From Sulfuricurvum sp. (GTDB taxonomy: Bacteria > Campylobacterota > Campylobacteria > Campylobacterales > Sulfurimonadaceae): 64,000 nt of DNA. The notes beneath the pieces are model-generated. The model did no database searches. It was not told the DNA's origin and saw only the letters and a program-made list of their open reading frames with translations. Each line of letters begins with the position of its first letter. Position 1 is the first letter of the stretch. Positions 45,823-56,066 of the stretch are shown here, in pieces. The stretch spans positions 1-64,000 of the forward strand of contig NZ_JAQTYM010000002.1 of assembly GCF_028688295.1 (NCBI RefSeq). Reading direction: 5' to 3'. The translations under genes and the position numbers were made by a program.

Positions 45823-46236
45823 ATGAAACGACCTAACCCCATAAACGAAGAAGTATTATTTGATGGACGAAGTTTGATTTCCGAAACTGATACTAAAGGT
45901 ATTATAACCTATGTCAACCGTAAATTTACAGAAATGACACTCTACTCAGCCGTCGAAGCCGTCGGACAACCACATAGTATCTTGCGTCATCCGGATATGC
46001 CTAAAGCAGGATTTGAAGGGATGTGGAAAGTTATTCAGAGTGGGAAAATTTGGGAAGGGTATGTTAAGAACCTTCGTAAAGACGGTAAATTTTACTGGGT
46101 TGTTGTCCATATTGTCCCAAAACTTGATGAAACGGGAGAAATTATCGGTTATATTGCATCACGTAAAATGCCCGATCGAAACCGTCTTAAAATAGTCGAA
46201 GAACAATACAAAGAGTTACTCGCACAAGAACATTAA
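45823..46236 (+). CDS. Single PAS-domain protein (CetB/Aer-PAS-like)
   Basis: RSLISETDTKGIITYVNRKFTEMTLYS...HSILRHPDMPKAGFEGMWKVIQSGKIWEGYVKNLRKDGKFYWV. Confidence 0.88.
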   Translation: MKRPNPINEEVLFDGRSLISETDTKGIITYVNRKFTEMTLYSAVEAVGQPHSILRHPDMPKAGFEGMWKVIQSGKIWEGYVKNLRKDGKFYWVVVHIVPKLDETGEIIGYIASRKMPDRNRLKIVEEQYKELLAQEH

Positions 46237-46242
46237 TTTAGA

Positions 46243-46527
46243 TTATTTTTTTACCTGCATTGCAATCTCTCGCATAACACAAAAAAGTTCCTCTTTAGTA
46301 TCAAAACGGAGTTCTACTCGATTGAGCGGAACCTCTCCCACTGGATCAAAATCGCAAACCAATACATAGGCTTCAAGCGTTATTTGATTCGCTTTTAACT
46401 CAGCCCATTCTAATGATACCGATGCACTTTCACCACCTGCGTGGATCAAAGCAGCCGGATAGAGGCGAGTAATTTTTCCTAAATCAATCTCTTGGTCGTT
46501 GGATACAAATATCATCTTATTTTTCAT
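46243..46527 (-). CDS. Hypothetical protein
   Basis: 94-aa ORF overlapping the MFS gene stop; no recognised domain. Confidence 0.55.
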   Translation of the reverse strand: MKNKMIFVSNDQEIDLGKITRLYPAALIHAGGESASVSLEWAELKANQITLEAYVLVCDFDPVGEVPLNRVELRFDTKEELFCVMREIAMQVKK

Positions 46528-47729
46528 CCGATCTCCTCTAAAGTGTATGTACGTCGTATCCATCTGTAATAAAAGGCAGCCAAAGCAAAGACAGATCCCA
46601 AAAACAAGGTAATCATCCCTAAAGAGAGCCCTAAAACGGCTAAATATCCTATTAGCAAAGAGACAAATGCCCCTACTCCTAAAAAAATCATATCATTATA
46701 TGCGATAACACGACCATAAAAATTACTATCTGTATGATGTTGCAATAGTGTATATGTATACGACCACAAGGTTGTTGTTACAAATCCGACACCCACAGAA
46801 GCAACCAGTGAGAGATAAAAATCATCAATGACTAAAGCCCAAAACATTATAGATGCTGCTTCAGCGAGCAATAATAGACCTAATCGTGAATTATTAATCC
46901 AATTCCCTAACACCATCGGACCGATGACAAGCCCAAATGCCCTTGCTGCATTAAGCAAACCAATTCCTAAAGAGACCGCAATAATTTGAGCATAAAAATG
47001 TTTTGCTGCTAATGCTACCAAAGCATCAAATGCCGTAAATCCAATAATGGCATGAAGAATCATCAAATGCAAAACAATAGGATGATTACGTATGTAACTA
47101 AAAGCCTCTCTCATCATAAAACCTAATTTTGCACTATTTTTCGAAAATTCAATCTCTATATTAAGGGATGATAGTAAAAAAAGGACGATAACAAATAATC
47201 CGGCATCCAGTAAAAAAGCGGTAGTAACACCTACCCAATAAACAACCAAACCACTTAAAGCCATACCGAATGTATACGATAGAGACCAGATAATCGAGTG
47301 AATTTCATTAGCAGTCTGAAGTGATTTACCTTCTAAAATTCGAGGAAGCAACGACATCTCTACCGTAAAATGAAAACTTGATGCCCCCATACGAATAAAA
47401 ACCAATACATATAACAGCCATAACATTCCAACATTATCAACCGTGATGAGAGTAAGGGTAGAAAAAATTTCTATAATGGTCAAAATTATCATAAGTCGTT
47501 TTGGATGAATACGATCAAGTATAACACCACTCAATGGTGCTTGAAAAACTCCGGGAAGAAAGTGAAGGGCAGCAACCAAGGCGATTGTTGAAGCATCCGC
47601 TCCCATTTGGATTAAGAGTGTATAAATCGCGACATTACTAAACCATGCACCAAAATAAGCAAGCAGTTGAATAAAAGAGAGGCGACGAAGCAGCGGTTCA
47701 CGCCGTAAAAGGGAAAAATAACGTTTCAT
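46524..47729 (-). CDS. MFS transporter
   Basis: About 12 hydrophobic helices; GVFQAPLSGVILDRIHPKRLMI MFS loop. Confidence 0.9.
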   Translation of the reverse strand: MKRYFSLLRREPLLRRLSFIQLLAYFGAWFSNVAIYTLLIQMGADASTIALVAALHFLPGVFQAPLSGVILDRIHPKRLMIILTIIEIFSTLTLITVDNVGMLWLLYVLVFIRMGASSFHFTVEMSLLPRILEGKSLQTANEIHSIIWSLSYTFGMALSGLVVYWVGVTTAFLLDAGLFVIVLFLLSSLNIEIEFSKNSAKLGFMMREAFSYIRNHPIVLHLMILHAIIGFTAFDALVALAAKHFYAQIIAVSLGIGLLNAARAFGLVIGPMVLGNWINNSRLGLLLLAEAASIMFWALVIDDFYLSLVASVGVGFVTTTLWSYTYTLLQHHTDSNFYGRVIAYNDMIFLGVGAFVSLLIGYLAVLGLSLGMITLFLGSVFALAAFYYRWIRRTYTLEEIG

Positions 47730-47821
47730 AAATGCAAGAATATCATGTGAAGGTTAAAGTTTTTATTGAGCTGGTCGATTTAGGGAGTAGAAATGTTTTA
47801 GGTATCTCAAGGAGAAGTATC

Positions 47822-48217
47822 ATGGAAATATTGCAAACTACTGCCAAAATGCAGCAAAGTCAAGCAACTGCCCAAAAACCTGCTGCCACAGAATTGCAAA
47901 ATACGCAAAGTGTTCAAGAAATTCAAAAGGCTCAGATTAATCAAGACAAAGTCAGTCAAACTGACAATGAGCAAAAAACAACTAAGATTGATTCACAAAA
48001 AGATATGGATAAATTGATCGATCAACTCAATCGTTCTCTTGATCCGTTCAACACGTCACTAAAATTCGGTTTTGACAACACTTCAGAGGATTTTTACGTC
48101 TCTGTAATTGAAACTAAAAGTAATCGTTTACTTAGACGTTTTCCATTAGAACAGGCGGAGCAATTATTGCCAAAAATGCAAGAAGTCAATGGGCTATTAT
48201 TCGATCAAAAAGGGTAA
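47822..48217 (+). CDS. flaG: FlaG family flagellar protein
   Basis: LDPFNTSLKFGFDNTSEDFYVSVIETKSNRLLRRFP; upstream of fliS. Confidence 0.85.
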   Translation: MEILQTTAKMQQSQATAQKPAATELQNTQSVQEIQKAQINQDKVSQTDNEQKTTKIDSQKDMDKLIDQLNRSLDPFNTSLKFGFDNTSEDFYVSVIETKSNRLLRRFPLEQAEQLLPKMQEVNGLLFDQKG

Positions 48218-48274
48218 TGAACCCACTCAAAGTTATACTTTAAATTATTTTTCGATGACATTAAAGGGATATTT

Positions 48275-48655
48275 ATGTACACTAATTTAGCTTACAATGC
48301 TTACACACAAAATAATATCGGTGTTGAATCACCTGAAAAACTTATTCAAATGATGTATGAGGGGATTTTACGCTTCAACATGCAGGCCAAACGCTCTATT
48401 GGTGACAATGATATTGAAAGACGTACTTATTGGATCAACCGTTCCAATGCAGTTTTAACTGAATTAATCAATATTTTGGATTACAACCAAGGTGAAATTT
48501 CGCATTATCTTGCAGGCCTTTACAGCTATCAACTTCGACTTCTCAGTGAAGCAAATCTTTATAATAATAGCACTAAACTAGATGAAGTAACCCAAGTATT
48601 CAAAGGACTTCTAGAAGCGTGGAAAGAGAGTACTAATGTGGCTAACCAAGCTTAA
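48275..48655 (+). CDS. fliS: Flagellar export chaperone FliS
   Basis: AYTQNNIGVESPEKLIQMMYEGILRFN. Confidence 0.95.
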   Translation: MYTNLAYNAYTQNNIGVESPEKLIQMMYEGILRFNMQAKRSIGDNDIERRTYWINRSNAVLTELINILDYNQGEISHYLAGLYSYQLRLLSEANLYNNSTKLDEVTQVFKGLLEAWKESTNVANQA

Positions 48656-48890
48656 AACTGCTCTGGTTCTCGAAGAAATTGATCGGATCTCCGTATTAAT
48701 TAACGAAATGCCTAAATTTGAGACACTTAAACAAATGGAAGAAGCAGCTTACCTTCTCCAACAAAGTAAAATTCTCTTAGAACAAAAGAAAATCCAAACA
48801 GCACAAACGCTACAACAACTCAAGAATAGCTTGGATTTTCTCAAATCTACTGAAGCCCAGCAAACACATTCATTAAATCTAAAATTTTAA
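48636..48890 (+). CDS. Small FliT-like protein downstream of fliS
   Basis: 84-aa helical ORF overlapping fliS; assignment by position. Confidence 0.5.
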   Translation: MWLTKLKTALVLEEIDRISVLINEMPKFETLKQMEEAAYLLQQSKILLEQKKIQTAQTLQQLKNSLDFLKSTEAQQTHSLNLKF

Positions 48891-48979
48891 CCCTTTTCTC
48901 ACCATTTTTTTGATAAAATCGCGCTATTCACTCCACACTGTATAAATGGAGTATGGGTATCAATGATAAGGATGCATGT

Positions 48980-50197
48980 ATGAAAAAAGAGGTTAAAAAA
49001 GTTGTTCTCGCCTATTCCGGCGGATTGGATACGAGTGTTATTTTAAAATGGCTCCAAGATGAGTATAAATGCGAAGTTGTCACTTTTACGGCCGATATCG
49101 GGCAAGGTGAAGAGGTAGAACCGGCTCGCGCCAAAGCGATCAGCCTCGGGATTAAACCTGAAAATATTTACATCGAAGACCTTCGTGAAGAGTTCGTACG
49201 CGATTACGTTTTCCCGATGTTTCGTGCCAATGCGATTTATGAGGGTGAATATTTGCTCGGAACATCGATTGCACGTCCTTTGATCGCAAAACGCCAAGCT
49301 GAAATTGCCCGCATCACGGGTGCCGATGCGGTCAGTCACGGTGCTACCGGAAAAGGAAATGACCAAGTTCGTTTTGAAATGGGTTACCTCGGACAAAATA
49401 GTGCGCTCACTATCATCGCACCTTGGCGTGAATGGGATTTGAACTCGAGAGAAAAGCTACTCGCGTATGCGGCAGAGCATGGAATCAAAATCGAAATGAG
49501 CGGTAAAAAATCTCCATATTCTATGGACGCCAACCTCCTTCACATTTCGTATGAGGGTGGAATTTTGGAAGATCCTGCTGCAGAACCTGAAGAGAGTATG
49601 TGGCGTTGGACGGTATCCCCTCAGGATGCACCTGATGAAGCAGAGTACATTGAAATTGGCTACGAAAAAGGAGATCCTATCAGCCTAAACGGCAAAGCAC
49701 TCTCCCCTGCTGTTATGTTGGAACAACTCAACATTATTGGAGGACGCCATGGGATAGGACGTGCCGATATCGTTGAAAACCGCTTTGTTGGAATGAAAAG
49801 TCGCGGTTGTTACGAAACTCCGGGGGGAACTATCATGATTAAAGCTCACCGTGCCATCGAATCATTGACACTAGATCGCGAAGAAGCTCACCTAAAAGAC
49901 GAGTTGATGCCACGTTATGCTAAACTCATTTATAATGGTTTCTGGTTTGCACCAGAACGGGAAATGCTCCAAGCGGCTATCGATAAGACCCAACAAAATG
50001 TACGTGGAAGCGTTCGATTGAAACTTTATAAAGGGAATATTATGGTTGTTGGACGCAGTTCGGATCTTTCACTCTTCAACCCTGAATACTGTACATTCGA
50101 AGAAGATTCTGTTTACGATCAAAAAGATGCAGGCGGATTTATCAAACTTAATGCACTCCGTTTTATCATTGCCGGTAAAGCACGAAAAAATAAATAA
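48980..50197 (+). CDS. argG: Argininosuccinate synthase
   Basis: [30 protein letters not shown]; start [15 protein letters not shown]. Confidence 0.98.
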   Translation: MKKEVKKVVLAYSGGLDTSVILKWLQDEYKCEVVTFTADIGQGEEVEPARAKAISLGIKPENIYIEDLREEFVRDYVFPMFRANAIYEGEYLLGTSIARPLIAKRQAEIARITGADAVSHGATGKGNDQVRFEMGYLGQNSALTIIAPWREWDLNSREKLLAYAAEHGIKIEMSGKKSPYSMDANLLHISYEGGILEDPAAEPEESMWRWTVSPQDAPDEAEYIEIGYEKGDPISLNGKALSPAVMLEQLNIIGGRHGIGRADIVENRFVGMKSRGCYETPGGTIMIKAHRAIESLTLDREEAHLKDELMPRYAKLIYNGFWFAPEREMLQAAIDKTQQNVRGSVRLKLYKGNIMVVGRSSDLSLFNPEYCTFEEDSVYDQKDAGGFIKLNALRFIIAGKARKNK

Positions 50198-50208
50198 GGA
50201 ATTTACGT

Positions 50209-50949
50209 ATGAGCATCATCAAAATAGATATGAATTCGGATGAGTTCCAAGCGGAACTCGAAAAAACGATCAAATTTACCGATAAAGTGGTCAGCCAATT
50301 TAATTGGGCATACAATCCACAAGAAGAGATCAACGAGGGTGTTCAACTCGGACTTGCTCGAAATAAGATGATGTATGGCAAACGTTTTTGCCCTTGTTAT
50401 ATGGTTGAAGAGGTAGAAGGCAAATATCAAAGTACTGATAATCGCCTCTGTCCTTGTACAACCGCCATTGAAAAAGAGCTTCCAGAGGAAGGTGTCTGCC
50501 ACTGTCAAATCTTCTGTACGCCAGAATTTGCAGCAGCTAAGCGCATGGAGATGGGAGTTGAAGAAGTCACCCATCAACACTCACGTGGATTAACTAAAGA
50601 AGAATGTGAAATGCTCTTGCACAAAAGTGATCTGGATAGTGACGAGTTAACATCTCTTTTTGAAGCACGTGAACTCGGTATGGTTAAATTTAAAGTAGTC
50701 GATGTTCGTGAATGGATGGAGTGGAAAATGGGACGTATTTCCGGAGCTGACGTATTGATACCGACGAGCAGCTTCTTCCAAACCCTTACTGAATCGAAAT
50801 TAGAGAAAGACGAAAACATTATCGTTTATTGTCATGTCGGAAGCCGAAGTGCCCATTGTCAACGTATCTTGTCAGATATGGGATACACTAAAGTTTCCAA
50901 TCTCGCGCACGGCATCGTCTCTTATGGCGGCGTAATCGTTCGCGGTTAA
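50209..50949 (+). CDS. Ferredoxin:thioredoxin reductase catalytic-subunit-like domain fused to rhodanese domain
   Basis: FCPCY...RLCPCTTAIE...GVCHCQIFC cluster/disulfide ligands, then VVDVREWMEWKMG...VYCHVGSRSAHC rhodanese. Confidence 0.88.
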   Translation: MSIIKIDMNSDEFQAELEKTIKFTDKVVSQFNWAYNPQEEINEGVQLGLARNKMMYGKRFCPCYMVEEVEGKYQSTDNRLCPCTTAIEKELPEEGVCHCQIFCTPEFAAAKRMEMGVEEVTHQHSRGLTKEECEMLLHKSDLDSDELTSLFEARELGMVKFKVVDVREWMEWKMGRISGADVLIPTSSFFQTLTESKLEKDENIIVYCHVGSRSAHCQRILSDMGYTKVSNLAHGIVSYGGVIVRG

Positions 50950-50961
50950 TCAAGGATTAAA

Positions 50962-51408
50962 ATGAAAGTATTATTGACAAAAGATGTTAAAGGAGTCGGA
51001 AAATCCGGCGAGATCAAAGAGGTAGCAGATGGCTACGGTAAAAATTTTTTAATCGGAAAAGGGTTAGCATTTGCTGCAACCCATGAAGTTTTAAAAAAAT
51101 ATGAGTCAGAACAAAAGAAGAAAGCTGCCCACGAGGCAGCAGAAATTGAACGTCTTAATGCTACTAAAACGCAGCTTGCTGATATTAAAGTAGTGATTTC
51201 AAAAAAACTGGGTAATACCGGCCATTTATTTGGTGCTGTTACTAAAGAAGAAATTACAGATGCGTTAAAAATTCAACATAATATTGAAATCGATAAAAAA
51301 GAACTTGATGCAAAACACGGCATTAAAACAACCGGTTTGCACGACTTGGACCTCAAGCTCGGTCACGGCATTCACGCGATACTTCATCTAGAGATCAAAG
51401 GTGAATAA
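50962..51408 (+). CDS. rplI: 50S ribosomal protein L9
   Basis: [31 protein letters not shown]. Confidence 0.97.
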   Translation: MKVLLTKDVKGVGKSGEIKEVADGYGKNFLIGKGLAFAATHEVLKKYESEQKKKAAHEAAEIERLNATKTQLADIKVVISKKLGNTGHLFGAVTKEEITDALKIQHNIEIDKKELDAKHGIKTTGLHDLDLKLGHGIHAILHLEIKGE

Positions 51409-52279
51409 AGCAGGATTTGTTGCCCTCGTCGGGCGACCCAATGCAGGAAAAAGTACCCTAATGAACTGGATTTTGGGTGAAAAAATCGCTCTTGTCAGCC
51501 ATAAAGCGAATGCAACCCGTAAACGTTCTAACGCTATCGTTATGCACAATGATGATCAGATTATTTTCGTTGATACGCCTGGGCTCCATCAGGCTGAAAA
51601 ACTGCTCAATCAATACATGCTCGAAGAAGCACTCAAAGCAATTGGAGATTGTGATGTTGTCGTTTATTTGGCACCTGCATCTGATAAAACAATTCATTAT
51701 GAAAAGTTTTTGGAAATCAATTCTGACAAACGTAAGCATATTATCGTTTTGAGTAAAATTGATCAAATTTCACAGGCTGAACTCCTCAAAAAAATCGGTG
51801 AATACAACCGCTTTAGCGACCATTTTCTGGCTCTAATTCCAATGTCTGTCACTAAAAATGTCGGAAAAAAAGACCTACTCGACACCCTTGTTAAACATCT
51901 CGATGAATCTCCTTATCTCTACGACCCTGAAAACATTACAACAGAAATGATACGTACCATTTACAAAGAATTTATCCGTGAAGCAATTTTCGATAATATC
52001 AGCGATGAAATTCCTTACGAATCCGATGTCATCATCGATAAAATTGATGAGGATACGCCAGTAGAACATATTCGTGCGACTATAATTGTTGAAAAGGATT
52101 CCCAAAAAGGTATTATTATCGGCAAAGGTGGGGCGGCCATCAAGCGAATTGGACAAAACGCCCGAGAAAAAATTGAGCGATTAGCCTCAAAACCAGTATA
52201 CCTTGAACTTTTCGTTTCAGTTAAAAAAGGGTGGACTAGTGATAAAAAATTCTTAAGTGATCTAGGATACGAATGGTAA
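51401..52279 (+). CDS. era: Era GTPase
   Basis: [25 protein letters not shown] domain [15 protein letters not shown]. Confidence 0.97.
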   Translation: MNKAGFVALVGRPNAGKSTLMNWILGEKIALVSHKANATRKRSNAIVMHNDDQIIFVDTPGLHQAEKLLNQYMLEEALKAIGDCDVVVYLAPASDKTIHYEKFLEINSDKRKHIIVLSKIDQISQAELLKKIGEYNRFSDHFLALIPMSVTKNVGKKDLLDTLVKHLDESPYLYDPENITTEMIRTIYKEFIREAIFDNISDEIPYESDVIIDKIDEDTPVEHIRATIIVEKDSQKGIIIGKGGAAIKRIGQNAREKIERLASKPVYLELFVSVKKGWTSDKKFLSDLGYEW

Positions 52280-53226
52280 AGGCGTTTCTTATTTCGATAG
52301 CGTCCTTGACACTATTGCTTTCGGAAGACTCATTTATGCTCTATAAAAGCGGTGGAAAAAAACTGCTCGAGCAAGAGATGAGTAATCCTTCCTATTGGTC
52401 AGGCTCACTATTGAAGAAAGATCTTCGTTTTGGTTATTTTGAACGTGCATTATCCCTGCTTACTGTCAATAAAGACAAAGGCTTACTTGAACTCTATACT
52501 CCGGATTCTCAAAAACGATTTTCACTGAAAAAAAAGTACAGTGCATTAACCGGTAAAAATGCTGGTGATAAAAAAAGAGAAGGTGATTTAAAAACACCTA
52601 TTGGTATTTACACCTTTACTGAAAAGAAAAAAACCGTTGACCAATTTTATGGTCCCATGGCATTCGTCACCTCATATCCTAATTTATATGACAAAATTCG
52701 TGGTAAAAGCGGTGATGGTATCTGGGTGCACGGAGTCCCTCTGAATGGTTCGCGTGATCCCTTCACACGTGGATGCGTTGCCATCAATAATGATGACTTA
52801 CTCCAATTAGATAAAAATATTAATCTTTCCAATACCCTTTTAATCATCGATTCTTCTCTCAAACAAGGGGTAAGTTCAAATGTATATTCAATTATTTTAG
52901 CAGGACTTTACCAATGGAAATCTTCATGGATCAACAACGATATTGATACCTATTTATCATTTTATGACCCCACTTTTAAACGTTCCGATGACATGAGTTT
53001 CAACCAATTTAAATCTTACAAAGAACGCATTTTTGCTAAAAACGAAAACAAAACTATCTCTTTCAATGAAATCAACATTATTCCTTACCCTGGTGAAGCA
53101 CGTAACCTTTTTTTAGTTACGTTTTATCAAATATATTCAAGCGATAGCTATCAATCTAAAGGGGATAAAGCATTACTTATCCGAATCAATAAAGACCAAG
53201 CCATTTCTATCATAACTGAAGACTAA
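52273..53226 (+). CDS. L,D-transpeptidase-fold (YkuD) peptidoglycan enzyme, Csd6/Pgp2-like
   Basis: GDGIWVHGVPLNG...FTRGCVAINNDDL (HXXG/SxGC-type motif), C-terminal NTF2-like region. Confidence 0.88.
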   Translation: MVKAFLISIASLTLLLSEDSFMLYKSGGKKLLEQEMSNPSYWSGSLLKKDLRFGYFERALSLLTVNKDKGLLELYTPDSQKRFSLKKKYSALTGKNAGDKKREGDLKTPIGIYTFTEKKKTVDQFYGPMAFVTSYPNLYDKIRGKSGDGIWVHGVPLNGSRDPFTRGCVAINNDDLLQLDKNINLSNTLLIIDSSLKQGVSSNVYSIILAGLYQWKSSWINNDIDTYLSFYDPTFKRSDDMSFNQFKSYKERIFAKNENKTISFNEINIIPYPGEARNLFLVTFYQIYSSDSYQSKGDKALLIRINKDQAISIITED

Positions 53227-53229
53227 CGG

Positions 53230-54522
53230 ATGAAACTGCCGTTCTTCATTGTTCTATTAATAAGTCATACCTTAAGTGCAGATCCATTTAGACTTATTAA
53301 AAAAGAGAGCCTTACTGAGTCATCTCCAACGCTCCTTGTAATTGGAGGAATTCATGGAAATGAACCAGGAAGTTATTTTGCCACTGCATTACTCGCACAG
53401 TACTACCAAATTGAAAGAGGAAATGTTTGGATTGTACCGAATTTAAACCAACCCAGTATTCAGAACGACAATCGTGGTATCTACGGTGACATGAATCGTA
53501 AATTTGCTGAAATCAATCCTAATGATCCCGATTACGATGCTGTTGATCAAATTAAGAAGATTATTCTTTCTCCTGAAGTCGGTCTTATTTTAAACCTTCA
53601 TGATGGTCACGGTTTCTATCGTAAAGAGTATCAAAATACTATTTTCAATCCAAATTCATGGGGGCAAACCTGCGTTATCGATCAAGGAATATTAGAGGGG
53701 CCTCATCCCTTTGGAAACTTAAATGATATAGCATCCAAAGTAAGCCAATTACTCAACGAAAACTTAATTGAAAATCACCATTATTTTGATGTACGTAATA
53801 CCAATACCCGTTTTGATGACGAAGCAATGAAACATTCTTTAACCTATTTTGCAGTGATAAATAATAAACCTGCATTTGCTATCGAAACAAGTAAAAATCT
53901 TCCAACACTTCATCACAAGGTGTTTTATCAACTCCGTGCAATAGAAAGTTATATGCAGATAATGGGTATTCAGTTTAAAACGTCTCTGATACTTAGCCCA
54001 GAAGAAATCGAAAAAATACTCAAAAACGATGGAAACTTAACAATTAACAATGATTTTTATTTAAATTTAAAAGATTTAAAAAACACTTTAAGTTTCATTC
54101 CGCTACAATCGAAGAATAACGATTTTAAGTTTTCACATCCACTCGGGAGTTTTCGAAAAAATCATTCTGGGTATGATCTTTTTATTGGTAACAAAAAGAT
54201 AAGTACTCTTATCCCAAGTTACCATTTGAAAGAGAACTGTTCTACGTACATTTCGCTCTTCATTGACGGAAAACATGAACATATCCCTTTTGCTTCAGAT
54301 TTTTTTGTAAATGCCGATTTTGAGATTATCAATAACGATCCTAACATACGTGTTAACATCATCGGTTATACTAACTCAAAAGTAAAAGATGAGAGTAACA
54401 TACGGATCAAGTTAAGCGATATAGACACTAAATATGCTATTGATAGCCATAAAAAAAGCTATAGGATTGAATTTTATCGGCAAAACTGTTTCTGCGGAAT
54501 GGTTCTTGTACATTTTAAATAG
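53230..54522 (+). CDS. M99-type zinc carboxypeptidase, Csd4/Pgp1-like
   Basis: IGGIHGNEPGSYFATALLAQ, IYGDMNRKF, NLHDGHGFY; next to Csd6-like gene. Confidence 0.85.
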   Translation: MKLPFFIVLLISHTLSADPFRLIKKESLTESSPTLLVIGGIHGNEPGSYFATALLAQYYQIERGNVWIVPNLNQPSIQNDNRGIYGDMNRKFAEINPNDPDYDAVDQIKKIILSPEVGLILNLHDGHGFYRKEYQNTIFNPNSWGQTCVIDQGILEGPHPFGNLNDIASKVSQLLNENLIENHHYFDVRNTNTRFDDEAMKHSLTYFAVINNKPAFAIETSKNLPTLHHKVFYQLRAIESYMQIMGIQFKTSLILSPEEIEKILKNDGNLTINNDFYLNLKDLKNTLSFIPLQSKNNDFKFSHPLGSFRKNHSGYDLFIGNKKISTLIPSYHLKENCSTYISLFIDGKHEHIPFASDFFVNADFEIINNDPNIRVNIIGYTNSKVKDESNIRIKLSDIDTKYAIDSHKKSYRIEFYRQNCFCGMVLVHFK

Positions 54523-54530
54523 GAAAGAGG

Positions 54531-56066
54531 ATGAATAAACACCAACAACAAACCTATTCAACCATCGTATCAGCGGATCCTTATAAAGGCGACTTCTACG
54601 TCGGTACATTTAATACTATTTCTAGTATTGCATCTCCTTCTTTTTCAAAAGACCAATATAGTGTATCTTTTTTAAACACAAAAGGATTTATTTCAGCCCT
54701 CATAGGAATTAGTAAAAATATTCCTGATGATGATATCTATGATGCTCTTGAGAATAAAGTATATGAAGAACTTGCGTTGGATATGGCCGTTGAATACCAT
54801 ATTCGTTATGTTGAAGCGCTACATCGAAGTACCGAGGGAGATCGATTTTTTCATGTTTTTGTAGTAGATCCACTTACATTAGAACAAGAATACGTAAAAA
54901 TTGTCGATTCCATCAAATACATTGATCAACTTATTCCTGTACCGTTATTATTAAAATCACTCTACGTAAAAGAAATCATTGACTCCTCTGATGTACATTG
55001 TTTTATTTATTTTCAAGAAAACGATTCTTTTTTCTGTATCTATAACGAGCAAGAATTTATTTACACCAAATCTTTAAAATTTTCTCTTTTGCACATGCAC
55101 GAACGATTTTGTGAACTGATTGGTGAACAAATTGATTTTAACAGCTTTCAAATCATGCTTTCGACAGAAGGTCTTAATACTTCAAACTCTGATTATCAAA
55201 AAAATCTCATCAAACTTTTTGGTGAGATTTTTCTCCATATTAGCGATATCATGGCATACGCAAAAAGAGCTTATGATATTAAAAGATTTGATGAAATTTT
55301 CATTGGAACAAGCGTTGGAAGCGTCCTCGGCTTAGATGAATACGCACAAACCTATCTAGGATTAAAAACAGCCCCTTTTGAATTTGATTACGGTTTTAAC
55401 ACTAATGGCCTAAATGTTGATCAAATTCATCAACTAATGCACCTCTATGGACGACTTCAAGCAGAAGAGCGTTATGAATGTAATTTCACTATATTTCACA
55501 GACCTCCCCCTTTTGCGAAGCGTGAAAGTGGCAAGCTTATTTTAATTGCAGCTGCTTCTTTAGCTGGAGCACTACTTTATCCAGGAGTTTATTGGGGATT
55601 GTCTTACGTAGAAGAATTTCACCATGCAGTTTTGAGTAAAGAATACGCACAGGTTCATATCGAAAAAACAGAACGTGAGGCAATAATAAATCTTAAAAAT
55701 GCTAATAAAAATGCAGCACAAGTACTTTTAGATGAAGAAAAAACTGCTTACAAACAAAAACAAGACACTTTGGTTCAAGTACACGAGAAAAAAGTCGATT
55801 ATCCAATGAAAGCTAAAATCATTTCTGATTTTACCCGTAGCTTTAATCAATACAGAGTTCAACTTAAAACAGTGGCTTATATTGAAAACAATGTAAGTAA
55901 AACCTTTATTTTTGGATTAACATCCACAAAAACGCAAGACATAACTGCTCTTTTGAAAAATTTAACGGATAGTAAACGTGATAAATACACTTTTAACCTT
56001 GAACTTATCTCTTACGATGAAGAAGAGAAATCCTATTTAAGTGAACTCAAGGCGGTAATCAAATGA
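54531..56066 (+). CDS. MshI/PilM-PilN-like pilus assembly protein
   Basis: Actin-like N-terminus, central TM, coiled coil, PilN-like C-terminus; position upstream of PilO/PilP-like genes. Confidence 0.65.
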   Translation: MNKHQQQTYSTIVSADPYKGDFYVGTFNTISSIASPSFSKDQYSVSFLNTKGFISALIGISKNIPDDDIYDALENKVYEELALDMAVEYHIRYVEALHRSTEGDRFFHVFVVDPLTLEQEYVKIVDSIKYIDQLIPVPLLLKSLYVKEIIDSSDVHCFIYFQENDSFFCIYNEQEFIYTKSLKFSLLHMHERFCELIGEQIDFNSFQIMLSTEGLNTSNSDYQKNLIKLFGEIFLHISDIMAYAKRAYDIKRFDEIFIGTSVGSVLGLDEYAQTYLGLKTAPFEFDYGFNTNGLNVDQIHQLMHLYGRLQAEERYECNFTIFHRPPPFAKRESGKLILIAAASLAGALLYPGVYWGLSYVEEFHHAVLSKEYAQVHIEKTEREAIINLKNANKNAAQVLLDEEKTAYKQKQDTLVQVHEKKVDYPMKAKIISDFTRSFNQYRVQLKTVAYIENNVSKTFIFGLTSTKTQDITALLKNLTDSKRDKYTFNLELISYDEEEKSYLSELKAVIK

